A stretch of DNA of 64,000 bases from Castanea sativa (taxonomy: Eukaryota; Streptophyta; Magnoliopsida; Fagales; Fagaceae). The notes beneath the pieces are model-generated. The model did no database searches. It was not told where the DNA came from and worked only from the letters and a program-made list of their open reading frames with translations. This document shows positions 32,096-44,654 of this stretch, piece by piece. The stretch spans positions 53,411,636 through 53,475,635 of the forward strand of contig NC_134017.1 of assembly GCF_040712315.1 (NCBI RefSeq), read 5' to 3'. The position numbers and the translations under genes are program-made. Every line of letters begins with the position of its first letter. The first letter of the stretch is position 1.

Positions 32096-35000
32096 TATCA
32101 AAAATAAGATTTTAAAAAGAAAATTTTATTAATTTTAGTTTATATTGAATATTTATTTATGGTAGTTTAAAATTTTATTTCAAATCTTCATTTCATTTTA
32201 TTTTAGTTGGAATAACTTATATAATTATATGAAATGCTAATAAATAAGAAATTACATTAATAATATACTATATATAGTTAGTGATTATTCAAGATATCAT
32301 TCAAATATGACAATTTTTTTGTTTTAAAAAAAGAACAATATTAATACATTGAAACACAAAATACTATATTGTCCAATAGATAATACAACTTTAAAACTAA
32401 AACATGAGTAGTGATTTTTAATGGCCTGGGTAATAGCACAACTTTCAATAGAAAAAAAAATTTTGTTTAAGTTTTATTGGAGTAACACTGTAGTAAAAAT
32501 ACCAAAAGGAAGCAAGAAATTCCACTAAAAAATGCTACAAACACATTTGGGTTTTTTTTTTCCCTTTTTTCATTGAGCAGGTACATCACTGTTTAGTAGA
32601 GTTTTAATACATGGGAGAGGCTCCTCCTCCCAATACATCATTGTCTAGCAAACCCAGCTAGTTCTTTGCTTCACATGCTATCTTCTCTACTAGTTCACTT
32701 GTTCAAAGAAAGCCATAAGAGAAAAATATATTCCTAGAAGAACCAAGCAATCTAACATCATTAAGGAAGGATATGGCCAATGCTCAAATTGGTAGGTCTA
32801 ACTGACTTTACTTCATCTATTGGACTTTTAAATTCACAATCTACATCAACTGCTTGAAGCCCCAAATCCACAGCAAACTGCTCGTCGTAATCTTAAAGCC
32901 TACACTTCAATTTGATCATTTCCTTCTACTATTCTTGCATATAGAGCTCCTATACATTGACTTCCACTATCATTGTACCTTCAAGCCACACCATCTATTG
33001 TTCTACAATTTCTTGATGGCAAAATTTACCTTGTAACATGAACCTATAGGAGGCTATGTACACTTCAACAGGCTATCTAGACTGATTATTTCTCTAAGCT
33101 TCCATATAATCCATAGCAAGTGTACAGGTTGTTTGCACCAAATCCACTACTAACTTCAGAGTTTCATCCACATGTCTTTGGTTTCAATTTTACCATAATA
33201 GCCAACCTCCACCTCCACCTCCATCACATGCCCATTTTGTTTTACCCAACTTAACAGTTCAAAATAAGACAGAATAAATCTGTACCATGACAAAATATTA
33301 TGGACATGTATAAGGCAAACAACCATAAGTACTAAACAAAAAAACAAAAAAATCTCCCAAGTGAAACACAAACTATGAAACTCAAACATTCAAAAGAGGC
33401 AATCATGGAGAGAACCTATTATGCATTAAGCAAAAAAGTATAGAAGTAGAAAAGCAGTCCCCTGAGACTTAAGGGAAGCTCAAGGCAGCAAATACAAAAA
33501 TCTTAGGACTAAGCACAGTGCTCAAAAACTTTCATAAACCATAGCATGTCAACTCAAATGACATGCAAGCAATGGGAAGGGGACAATGAAAAGGTAAAGA
33601 TAGCTGATTTCTAAGGACAATGTTGTCATAGCAACTAAAATATGCTAGCACAAAGTTATTATTATAATGCAACTCAAATCAGTCAAGAAAAGAACAATTA
33701 TTATGTTAACAAATCATCAAATAAAACCAAAATTTGCCTCATTTGTGTCACATAATACAATCTTTTTTAGGCATTTTATCAAACACACCATGCATATAGC
33801 AAACAATAGTTGACAGATTTATACACATAAAATGAGAAACAATTTGATAAACCACAAATTATAAGTAACATTGTACAATAATCTAAATAAAATACAAGTT
33901 CTAGAATTCAAGTAAGATCTAGCGGTTTAGGAGCAGTAACTACAATTTCATAGTAACTACTAGGCTCTCTTTGCAAGTGATACAATGTTGAAACTCAATT
34001 ATTATTGTGTATGGTTATACATTTGACACTCCTATCTCAGCCCTCAACCATATGACCCTTGGTTATTACTGACAATCATAATATTGCAAAAGGAAATAAC
34101 TGGATGCCCTTAAAATTGGAACCCATATGCACAACTATTCAAAATTAATACCTTATAGATGAAAGGTAGGCTTGTTACTGGTCACCTCTGTTAGAAAATA
34201 GACAATTGGATTGGTTAAAACAATACATCAAATACTAGGAATATAAAGATACAAAATTTGGTAATATGCATATGATACCATTGAAAGATCACTATCACAA
34301 AGGGAGGGTTTTCAAGACAAATGCTACAAATATCATTACAGGCTTCCTGAATTCCACACATCACAAAAGCCACGGCTTACATCAAATTGGCCTTTGACAT
34401 CTTAATCTCCTTCGTCCCTGGAACCTGGAAAATCAAATTTCTAAACTAATTGAACATTTGTAAATATTCCCAACTATCATCTAACAATGAAATTATTATA
34501 TCTTTTCAAGAACAAAAAGGAAAACAAAGACCAAACGTTCTATGTAGCAGATTTGAAACCTATCACCAAGAAAAAGAATTAAACCTATTGGAAATTCATT
34601 AATTGGTATCAATGCAAGTAATTGATACGCGTTGATGACACTACTAACTATTCATAATAAATATATAAAGGATTGGAGTTAAAAGAAAAAGAGGAATGAA
34701 CTAATTTTGCGATTTGGGGGAAGGAGAAGAGTAGAGAAGAGATAGTGCTGATGTGTAAAATTAAGGAGATAGTAGAAGCTTTCGGTTATATCTATACTAT
34801 TATTCAAGGAGCTTCCCCTATCTAGACCGAATGTTTTGTGTTCTAAAATACCCTTACATCCCTATATTTAAATAGAGGCAACTCTAAAAGAAAATTTGGT
34901 AAAAATATAATTCTAACTTCCAGTAAAGCGTTGCCTAAAAAATAGGGTCATTCTCCAGTTGATTTTTAAATTTATTTATTCACTTATAAATTAAATTCTC

Positions 35001-35100
35001 AAAATAAAAATTATATATATAAAATAAAAAAGTACAGATTTTTTTTTTTTTTTTGCTACAACCACTAAAATAAAAATAAAAATAAAAATAAAAAACCTCA
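32096..35100. other. Intergenic / possible non-autonomous Helitron body, no gene seen
   Basis: I find no convincing exon. TCTATACTATTATTCAAGG at 34787–34805 resembles a plus-strand Helitron 5' end, but no matching 3' end was found. Sequence such as 33156–33389 contains only short uninformative frames. Confidence 0.35.
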
Positions 35101-35110
35101 TCACACGTCG

Positions 35111-35229
35111 GAAGTGTGGTACCAAAATGTACAACATTTTGGTAAGCAAAATGAAAATAAGTTGTACCAAAATGTACAACATAGGAAGTGTGGTACAACT
35201 TATTTTCAATGTTGTACATTTTGCTTGTT
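35111..35229. repeat. Inverted repeat next to duplication breakpoint
   Basis: AAGCAAAATGAAAATAAGTT with GTACCA (35144–35169) is mirrored by TGGTACAACTTATTTTC and GTACATTTTGCTT (35191–35226), with a 10-base offset in one arm. The 25-bp piece starting GAAGTGTGGTAC also occurs twice in direct orientation (35111, 35184). The repeat ends some 55 bp before the point where homology to the Ycf23-like gene starts. Confidence 0.8.
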
Positions 35230-35286
35230 AAGCACTTTTTCTCTCCGTTTGTGTAATTAATTATTAGCTGCCTTTTAATCAGTTAT

Positions 35287-35738
35287 GCAGTGTTGAAGGA
35301 CTTTCAAGAACGAAGAGCTCTCAAGGTAATTCTAACCCATTTCCCATTTCTCTTATCACTTTTCTCAGTTTTCTTTTCATCGTTTTTTAATGTTCTTTTT
35401 CTTTTCTTTTTACTTAGGAACTTTAAAACAGTTTCGTTTTCGTGCAATCAAACAGAGGAATAACCCAACACTAAATTTTGCTCTCTCCTTTTTCTTCTAG
35501 TTTTAACCTTTTTTTTTTTTTTTCTCTAACATATATGGGGTATAGAAGGTGCTAAAATAACCGTGTTATTTTTGGAAATTATGTTTTTTTACAAAATCGT
35601 GTTTTTTTTTTTTTTTTGGGACGAATTTATTGATTTAATTCAGAAGCAGCTGAGCTTTGAGATGTTCCAGCTATAGTTATATATATTTATAATAATATTT
35701 ATTGCAGTAGCTAACCAACAAGCTGGAATAGCTCAGTT

Positions 35739-35771
<33 letters not shown>

Positions 35772-38700
35772 GAGGTTCAAGCCCTCCTTCTAGCGACTCA
35801 GTCTTTTTTATTTTTTTTCCATCTATAAAATGAATTTTTATACAATTGAACCATTATATTCATGCCCTCCTTATAGCGATTCAGTTCTTTTTTAATTTTT
35901 TTTTTTCATCTATAAAATGAATTTGTATACAATTGAACCATTTTATTTGTTTAGTATAGCTTTTGAACCATTATATTTATTTAGTTTATCTATAAAAGAA
36001 ACTTTTATACAATTGAACCATTATATTTAGTATTTAGTATTTTTATATAATGGTTTCATTTACTAATTATCTCCATAGTTGTGTCCTTTTATCCTTTACA
36101 GATTATCTCAGGATTGCAGAATTTCAATAGAGACAATGTTGCATCAGTTGTTACTGCTGCCGAGAAGGTTGGTTTAATATATCTTGGTCACCCTTTTTTT
36201 TTTTTTGCTAAGCGTCTTGGCCACAATTTAGTTACATATTAAAGATGACCTGCATCAATTACTGAATCAATCTATGAATATGGTTTGCACATTGCTTTGT
36301 TGTTCATTTAGTTTCACTGTAAGCAATTTGCATGCATTTTCCGGGGTTTGCTTTAGAATTAGTCATAAAAGATTTATCTTCTGCAATTATTGTGCTTTGG
36401 GTTACTCCTTTTTCATTTCAATAGTTTAGCTCTTCACAATATTGTAAAAACCACAGTTTTATTCAAATTATCAAGAATGGATTAGCAAAATGAAATTGAT
36501 CTGTAAACCATATTACTGGCCCTGACAGTACAAGCTAGTAATTGCCTTTGCCTAATATGTTTCTTACAAGTTACAAGCAACATTTGGTGAATAGTTCTTC
36601 TCAAAGCCTGACCTTTTACATGAACCATAGCAGTGTTTTGTGCCAATGTGCTTTTACTTTAGTTTCTTCAAAAGTTCATAGCATCTAAATTTTAATTTGC
36701 TCCTTTACCCGATTTCAATTTGCCCCCACAGACCTCCCTGACTTATAATTCATCTTATCATGTTATCAAACATGCATGGGGGAGCAACTCATGTGGATAT
36801 AGCTTGTGACCCAGATTTAGTGAAGCTCGCCATTAATTTAACTTCTGTTCCGGTAAATTTGTACTCTTTAAAAGAAAATCTTTATTATTTGCTTTGATTG
36901 TACATTAAGGGGAAAGATACTAAATATTTTCTGTCACCACATATTTGCATGTACTTTATGTGGCACAGAAGCATCACATAATGTCATTTGGCTTTAAATT
37001 CTTGGTGTTTTGATAATTAACTTCTCTAAATACATTATTTGCAGCTCTTTTAAACAAAGCAGCCTTAATATTCTCGAGAAGATGCTAATGTATGTAGCCA
37101 GATAGATGTTGAAAATTTTTTATAGCAGCTCATCTTTTGTGAATGAAAGATGTCTCCCTCTTGCAGGTTTGTGTTTCTTCAGTGGATCCAGCAGCATTTC
37201 GAGCTGCTGTTGAAGCAGGAGCACTAATGGTTTGACCACAAAGTTTTTACTTTAATCCTGAATTTCAGTCCATAAGCTTGAAACTGACTCAGTGCCTCCT
37301 TACTAGAGTGCTGCAAGATCTGATAGAGTAAATAAAGCAGTTAAATTGTATTAATAAAACTGATGGTATGTGCAGGTTGAGATTGGAAACTATGATTCGT
37401 TCTTCGAGATGGGTTTGGTTTTCTCTTCAGAGCAGGTATAAGATTTAATAATTCTTTATAATAAAGTATAACACAATGGAATGATAGTTTGTCTTCATTG
37501 TGTATACTGCCCAATTTGCTAATGAAAATAGATATTATAGGTTGAGGAACCTTAGAATAGAACCCAAATAGAAAGACACTTTTTGGGAAACTCCTTGTGG
37601 TTAAGTTTGGATTTGAGGATTCAAAATCAAGGGATATGTAGAACAATTGATAGAATAAACTGGGTAATATAAATTTAAAAACATATGATGATTTGAGCCA
37701 TGGCAATCTAGCTCAAACAGAAACACTTGTGATATTATTGATTTGAAATGACTTCTTACCGCTAATTATTTCAAATCGACATATTAATAAAGCTCAAATC
37801 CATCCATAAACTTCATCAATATAAAAAATGCTATTTGATACCCTATTAAAGTCATTTAAACTACAATTTGAAATCCATATCATTATCCTTAAATATTTCT
37901 ATCAAAAGGAAATATAAAGTGTGTTGCCCAATTGCTTTATATTTATGAAACTCAACTAGGTAATTTCAAGATTTCAAGAACTAACTTAATCAGAGTCTTC
38001 ATTAATCCTCTCATAGTCTGCCAGCCAAAAATCAAAAATCATTCCTATCACTTTTCTTTCATTTCTTTTGATTAAGAAGAATTCCTACAGTTCTTTTAGA
38101 TTCCTACTGTTTAAGAAGGTTGTCACAGTTTCTCCTTTCTTTCTTTGTTGAGTTCTGTTTCTCAGATATTGAATCTAGGAAAGGAGACTAAGAGCATTCT
38201 TCCATCTGTGACTTTATCAGTATCTGTATCTCACCCACTAAGCCTACCCGATCAGGTAACAAGCAGTATTTCTACCAAAAAGTGTTCCATGTATCCACCA
38301 TGTTTTTGTTTAATTTTAGTATCTGAAAAACAAACAGGTCAAGCTGGCAGAAATGCTGGAACAGGAAGGTGTTGACACGATTCAAACAGAAGGAGGGAAA
38401 TGTTCAAATCCTTCAAAATCAGGTGTTCTTGGTTTGATTGAGAAGGTAACAGAAAAGGATTTTAAGTACTCTCTTTTATTATACAGTAATTTGAATTTCC
38501 CACAAAAAAAAAAAAGAAGACAAAAAGAGATTATGCATACAAAATATTTTAGTATATGCAGAAAGATTCGGCCTACTTTATTAGTGCTGTGCTGAACGCA
38601 GGTTCAGAGAATGAACACTTGAAATTAGCAAAACTGAAAAATGACTCACTAAACAGTGTAATACTTCTTCCAAACATTGTTGGGCCCAAAAGCTTAAGCT

Positions 38701-39693
38701 GTCAGGAAATAGTAAATTTAATCCTTTAACCATTATTCATTCACTTATTCTGATACCATAATAACAGCCGTTAGTTCCAAAGGTTTAAGCTAATAGGAAA
38801 TAGTGAAGTAAAAATTGTTTAGCTGGCCCAAATGTCCTGCATCTTCAACTGACATCTTGTAACAAGTCAAGGATGCTTTATGGTACTTGTTCCTCATACT
38901 TCTTTGCCTATGCTTGTACAGGCCTTGGATCAAAATATCTCGTGACACTAAAAGTTAGTGTTCAATTTAAAACTTAATTGGTTATCTAACCACAGATGCT
39001 GTTATCTAAATCGAGAGAGATTTTTTTTTAATCTTGTACAGAAATTGATCTGCATGAGTGAATGGATAAGTGCTTCAGTATGAATAAGTTGTATGTAATG
39101 GCAGCCAGGGTGCAAAAAGCAATAGGCATAACTATTAGGTCTTCTTTGAAGTTGACATTGAAAAGATTGACTCAGGGTTAACTAAATAACAATTCTGCTA
39201 TTAACTAATGAACTTGCTTGGCATATTGGTAACTATAGGCCACACCAACACTAGCTGCCGCATATTCCATTTCACAGGCTGTCAAGATTCCTGTCATGTG
39301 TTCATCTGGACTCAGTGCAGTTACAGCACCAATGGCCATCACCGCAGAGGCTGCAGGTGTGGTATGTAACACACGCATCCTTGTTTTATCTGTAAGAAAT
39401 TGTAATACATCCGTCTCGAAAACTTATGATTGGTAAATACAACTCAAGAACTTGTATAGGACTGAAACTGTGATCTCACATGTCGAAATTTTAAGACTTC
39501 TGTTATGTTCCTTTTTTCTGAAATCAACTAATATTAGTTCATCTATCATGTATGAACACAGGGTGTAGGTTCAGCCGTGAACAAGCTTAATGATGTGGTT
39601 GCAATGATCTCAGACGTCAGAAGTACTGCCAATTCATTAGAGGCATCAGCTAGTAGACACAGCACATCTGAAGCAAGAGCTTTGAGACTGTAA
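35287..39693 (+). pseudogene. DUF561/Ycf23-like gene, second copy, 5'-truncated
   Basis: Pieces matching the intact copy are: end of exon 1 35287–35325, exon 2 36102–36167, exon 3 36778–36852, exon 4 37167–37229, exon 5 37376–37435, exon 6 38166–38255, exon 7 38338–38445, exon 8 39239–39361 and exon 9 39562–39693. Every exon length equals its counterpart and all remain open. Two defects are visible. The start codon and transit-peptide part of exon 1 are missing because homology begins at about 35285. The exon 3 acceptor AG has become AT (36776–36777). Transcription from a new promoter with exon skipping cannot be excluded, since exon 3 (75 nt) is a multiple of three. I treat it as a recent pseudogene. 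Confidence 0.8.
35722..35795 (+). tRNA. tRNA-Asn (GTT), copy 2, inside intron 1
   Basis: The 74-nt sequence is identical to copy 3 by eye, with anticodon GTT and intact D, anticodon and T arms. It lies in sense orientation within the first intron of the second Ycf23-like copy. CTAACCAAC precedes it and a T-run (CTTTTTTA) follows about ten bases later, suitable for polymerase III. Confidence 0.96.
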
Positions 39694-40071
39694 TTGGAGC
39701 ATGTAGACATATTGGAATCCCTTTCATAAGAATAATAACTACAATATATAATAGCCATATACTTTTTTTTTCCTTTTCCCATCATCTCTTATATATGAAG
39801 TGATTTCTGACCTGTTCCAGGTATGTAATACAAAACTCCTGCATGTACTAAATAGAAACAACATAGCCTCGAGTGTCAATGATATAGAGCCCAGCATACT
39901 CCCAAGAACACATTCAAAATGAACGAAAATAATTTATAATAAATGGGCAATGATTGTCTCACACTCCCAATGTCCTCACTCCATACAACATCGGACAACC
40001 ATTTACGAAGTATGGACATCAAGTATTCACATTTTCCAAACTGATTTCCAATTTGCGTGGAATGTAGACAA

Positions 40072-40450
40072 TAATATGCCTAAAGTGAGTCCTACCGGAC
40101 AACAATGAGAATCAAATGCACATGGAGTCAAGGACTAGCAAGATTCATTTTGGTCCTTCAATTTACCATAAACTAAAGTGCAGGCAATATTATCTTTCTT
40201 TTTTTTCTTTTTTTTGGGTAAAAGCAGGCAATATTATCAAAACATTAGTAATCTCTAAAGCCGGCCATTCAACAGTGTACTTGCATAATGGTAGATTCAA
40301 TATCTTTGGTAGATTGAAAGCGGGCAATATCTTCATTACATCTATGCATACAACACCATCCACCATCACTTTCTTCCATTTAATAAGATTATCTGCTTTT
40401 AAAGCTTTCCACAAGACCACAGTCCAAAGAAACAAATTGGACTTATGTTT
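40072..40450 (-). pseudogene. LINE reverse transcriptase zinc-binding (zf-RVT) fragment, degraded
   Basis: The minus strand from 40435 reads [20 protein letters not shown], typical of the C-terminal zf-RVT domain of plant LINE-type RT. The frame then diverges before the usual CxxC/HLLxHC residues. A better-preserved counterpart is at 60072–60302, in the other copy of the segmental duplication. Confidence 0.6.
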
Positions 40451-41521
40451 TCAACACAAAATGTGTGCATTTACTAGAAAAATAGAATTTGAATGCAGGG
40501 TTAAGTAAAAAGTTCCAAAAACTCATATCAAGTTGAAAACCAAAAAAAATAATAATACAAAAAGAAATACTCAAAAATAGGGTTCTAATTGGGGGTAAAT
40601 ACTCATTTTTGTTCACTTAGTGTACATCCACTGTAGACACATAGATAGTGAAGGGATGGGCTTCCAGTGAAAACCACTCTGTAACAGGTGGGGACAATAG
40701 TCCCTTTCTCCTCCTAGAGTCTCTTCCTTTGTGTGTAGCGAGCCCCAGCATGTTTGATGTGATGCATTTGGGGTGAAAGGAATCGCCGCATTTTCAAGGA
40801 TAGAGTCCACTCTGCCAAATCTCTAGTTTTTTAATTCCATAATTAAAGGGCAATCTTAACGCATACAAAGTTATAAAATTGTTGTTCACTTGGTTTTTTT
40901 TTTGCTTACACCCGTATTCATGTATTCCTAATAATTTATAATTAAAAAAAAATAGAAAAGTATCCAAGAATTGTCCCCATTTGTAATAAACATCTCAAAC
41001 AAATATTAACCAATCAACTCTACACTAGAATATACACCCCCAAAAAAAAAAACAAATTCTAAACAATATAACCGCTCAGAAGATCATTTTAAATTCAATT
41101 CTATGTCAGATGAGAGTTGTACCGACTCAAGTTTGAACATCCAAGGGAAAATTAAGGCATGACTGATTACAAAAATGCACACTGTGACAATGATTCCAAC
41201 CAGGCATACAGTATTTTCCCCCTATACATGTGATATCCAGGGCCAAGTAAAATTCAGTTTAAGATATCAAAAATTTTAAAAACAGTTTCTCATAATCATA
41301 TATGAAACAGCTGGACATCAAGCTTACCAGTATAATGCTTTTAGGCAAGTCTGATCATTTTCTAGCATCAACACACCATAATGAAGAAAATACATTATAA
41401 AGCACCGATATGCGAAAAATGAAGCCTAACAATTAACAAATTAACTCCACATTATGGCAGGGAAGTAAGATGAAGCTTAAAGTTACCCAGCTGACATACA
41501 AAGCACATGCATCCTAACATA

Positions 41522-41708
41522 CAGGGGCAGAACTAGAATTTCAAGAATGAGGGGGTTAAAGTAATAAAAATTTATATATAAATCTAACCAATTTTAAAAG
41601 GTCATATAAGAATTATGAAGAGTTTTTTTTTTTTTTTAGGGAGGGAAAATCTAATTCTTGAAAATAAAAATTTTGGGGGGTGACGGCATGTATGTAGTTT
41701 TGCCCCTG
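41522..41708. mobile_element. 187-bp hAT-like MITE
   Basis: The terminal repeats CAGGGGCAGAACTA and TAGTTTTGCCCCTG match at 13 of 14 positions. They are flanked by CTAACATA (41514–41521) and CTAACATG (41709–41716), a 7/8 match. An 8-bp duplication with CAGGG ends is typical of the hAT superfamily. The interior is T-rich and noncoding. Confidence 0.85.
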
Positions 41709-41782
41709 CTAACATGTTGCTGGCATCTATTAAGTAAAAGCAATGATAAAGCAACTAGAAATAAGAACTGCAATTAAGGATG

Positions 41783-42005
41783 TATTTGGATACCGTTTAT
41801 TTTGTTGAAAACTGAAAATACTGTAAGAAAATAATTTTTAAATGTGTGAATAGTGCTGTGAGACCATTTTTAATGAAAGTTTTGATGAAAAAAGAGATTT
41901 ATGAGTCCCGTAAACGGTGCACGGAACCCACTGAAAAAGCCAGAAACGCACTTCTAAAATTAATAAAAAAACGTAGACACTGGATGCAAAACTCAGTATT
42001 ACTAA
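41783..42005. mobile_element. MITE fragment (GTATTTGGATAC end)
   Basis: It shares GTTGAAAACTGAAAA, AAAATAATTTTTAAATGTGT and GGGACC-like blocks with the element at 42681–42920. Its right terminal repeat is missing or diverged. The sequence is absent from the equivalent place near 62130, which supports insertion or differential deletion. Confidence 0.55.
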
Positions 42006-42151
42006 GAGGAACATACAGTAAAACAACACAAACCTAAAACACTGTAGACTTATATCAATGGATTTTGGCATCCTTCAACAAGAAAATTTTTATTTTAATC
42101 CCAAAGCAAAGGAGAAATTGATTGTGAAATTTTAAGCAAAAGATAAAAGTC

Positions 42152-42480
42152 ATGAAAGTTGTTAATACCCATTTTCGTGATACATTCTCAATAAGCCCGA
42201 CTCAATCAAGCCCAACCTCATTATGGGTCAAATTCATGTATTATATTATTTTTTATTCTTTTAAGCATGGCCCAAGCCCATGCAACATATGGGAGAAATT
42301 GAGAAAGTGTGGTTTGGAGGATATGGGTCGGTTTCTTTCAGACCTTTTGCATGAGCCTAGCTCATGCATGCTACCAAGTGGGCAAGGGACACTCGTAGCA
42401 TCTGAGGCTCGTGGAAGAGGTCTTGTGCCCGAAATTTCCACCTTAAAAGAGCTTTTATATTCTAACTGACTGTAGCCCAA
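42152..42480. other. Short open frames of unknown nature
   Basis: Frames of 105 aa (+) and 75 aa (−) overlap fully here. Neither has a recognisable domain, and the bias does not clearly favour one. The segment is absent from the homologous position near 62300, so it is more likely part of an insertion than a host gene. Confidence 0.25.
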
Positions 42481-42680
42481 CTTTTCTGCTCTACCATTTT
42501 TTGCCTAAAACATATAGCTAACCCTAAGTGGTTGGCCTTGTCTGCCGCAACAACCAAATGCAGCCACCAAGGACTGCCATGTCTAGGAAACATCAACCTA
42601 TGAATTTAGGCTACTTTATTTCCCAAATTATGCAAAAAGCAAATAAACCCTCTTACCCATTTAAAGCAAATATGATCATA

Positions 42681-42920
42681 GGGTCCGTTTGGATAGAACT
42701 TATTGTTGAAAACTGAAAACACTTTAGCAAAATAATTTTTAAATGTGTAAATAGTAATGTGGGACCCATTTTTAATAAAATTTGCTAAAAAAAGTACATG
42801 AACAGTGCGCGCACAGTACGCGCACTGCGCACTTTGTCCCCCAGTAGCAAAAATGAAAAAAAAAAAGAGGAGAAGACGCAAGTTCAGAAAACGCAGCCAC
42901 AATAATCTCTATCCAAACAC
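42681..42920. mobile_element. ~240-bp MITE with GTTTGGATAGA ends
   Basis: GTCCGTTTGGATAGA at the left is mirrored by TCTATCCAAACACA at the right. The interior includes GTGCGCGCACAGTACGCGCAC, a GC-rich imperfect palindrome near 42805–42830. I cannot fix the target-site duplication. Elements of this type are common in woody rosids. Confidence 0.65.
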
Positions 42921-43549
42921 ATTCATAACCTCTTTGATTGATACCTTGGGGTTCAAAGTCTCTTCTATTGACTAAAAACAGTCACTTAAAGCACCCCAAA
43001 CTCAATACAAAAGGCCCCAATCATATTCAAAATGGAGGAAGAACCACGCTTTCCTCACAAAGTTAAAATTTGAGACCAAAAGCTCACTCAACCAACTAAC
43101 ATACTCACGATTCTGAAGCTTGGAGGTGGAAATGTAGGTACAGGAGAACCTTCTCTCTCTTCCTCACAACCTCTCTCAATTTCCTCTTCTCACTGACTGT
43201 TAGTTGAAGTTTCAGACCTATATGCTTTTTCTACATTTTCTTGTATTTCAATTATGACATTTTGATTTCTCTCTTACTAAAGCACTAACACCATTAACCT
43301 TTTATTCATTATACATGTAAAATTTTTGGCTTGATTCTCCACAAATAAACATTTCTAAAAAACTTAAGAAGAGATTTGAGCTAATCTTTGTATTTTTGGC
43401 CCTTGCCACAAAACGTCCAGAAAAAGTCCTTATACATACATTAATGGTAGATTCTAGAAATGAATTGCAACCAAATATTCAGCCATTTATAAGGCTCCAG
43501 TGCAACTATAGTGCAGAAGTTGGCAACGTAAAACCATCAATTATACTTC

Positions 43550-43988
43550 AGTGGGGACCAAGGTATTTGGAAACAATAAAACTCCCATGTTAACAAATAG
43601 ACAAATAAAGTAGATTATCCACACAAACAAGCAAAAAAAATCATATAAAAATATATATTATCCTAACGCATTTAATCTCACTTATCCGTCAATAAGGTCC
43701 AACATAAACAAATCACTTAACTGAAACCTGACGAAATACTAAATTAACAAAAATTAAAAGTTAAATGACTGAAATAACAAAATTGAACTTAAAGAACCGA
43801 AATAATAAAAGTTGAATTTTTTTTTTATTATTACATATGTGCAACCGGTTTTAGTACCGTATTGGAAAACTGAACCGTCTTATCAAATATCAACTAGTTT
43901 ATCTCTTCCCTCCAAGTCTAACTCCATCCACACCTAGTCTCTACACTCTACTCACTCACTCTAGCCATAGAATTACAGACACAGACAC
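43550..43988 (+). promoter_or_regulatory. Upstream region of the intact Ycf23-like gene
   Basis: There is no exon in this stretch. The last 100 bp are CT- and CA-rich (repeats of ACTCAC and CTCTAC), as in plant 5' leaders. No obvious TATA box lies at a standard distance. This stretch has no counterpart upstream of the second gene copy, which therefore lacks the native promoter. Confidence 0.35.
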
Positions 43989-44621
43989 ATGATGCATTCC
44001 TCAATCTGCATTCCCACACTTTCAAAACTCAACCTGAACCACAACCCTTTTCTGGGGGAGCACTGTCTCTCATCAAGACCACCTTTACCACTCACTCTCA
44101 GAAGAAGAGCCTCTCTAACTACCCGTGCTCTTCTCTCACCTACCAAACATGCAGTGTTGAAGGACTTTCAAGAACGAAGAGCTCTCAAGGTAATTCTAAT
44201 CCACTTCCCATTTCGCTTATCACTTTTCTCAGTTTTCTTTTCGTTATTTTTCTATGTTCTTTTTCTTCTTCTTTTTTTCTTGGGAACTTTAAAACAGTTT
44301 CTTTTTTGTGCAATCAAACAGAGGAATAAACCCAACACTTATATAGTTATATTTTGCTCTCTCCTCTTTTATTCTAGTTTTACTTTTTCCTCTGAATTTT
44401 TTTTCTCTAACATGGGGTATAGAAGGTGCTGAAATAACCATGTTATTTTTGGAAATTACGTTTTTTTTTACAAATTCTTTTTTTTTTTTTTTTTTTTTGG
44501 GGGGGATGAATTTATTGATTTAATTCACAAGCGGCTGAACTTTGAGATGTTCCAGCAATATCTATATATTTATAATAATATTTATTGAAATGGATAACCA
44601 ACAAGCTGGAATAGCTCAGTT

Positions 44622-44654
<33 letters not shown>

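Larger units (their letters stand above)
35285..43550. repeat. Left copy of a large tandem segmental duplication
   Basis: Collinear matches to 44158–62400 include the Ycf23-like exons and introns with tRNA; 40072–40200 with 54900–55020; 40215–40335 with 57535–57655; 40340–40870 with 60195–60900; 40870–41240 with 61265–61585; 41270–41390 with 62020–62140; 42003–42135 with 62135–62295; and 43430–43545 with 62300–62410. Differences are insertions and deletions between these blocks. Confidence 0.85.

Noticed and set aside
34787..34805. Second plus-strand Helitron 5' end
   Set aside because: TCTATACTATTATTCAAGG fits the start consensus, but no hairpin-CTAG|T end in the same orientation follows at a reasonable distance.
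34980..35219. Overlapping 70–80-residue minus-strand frames rich in Phe and Tyr
   Set aside because: They are translations of A/T-rich and inverted-repeat DNA, with no domain and no conservation seen.
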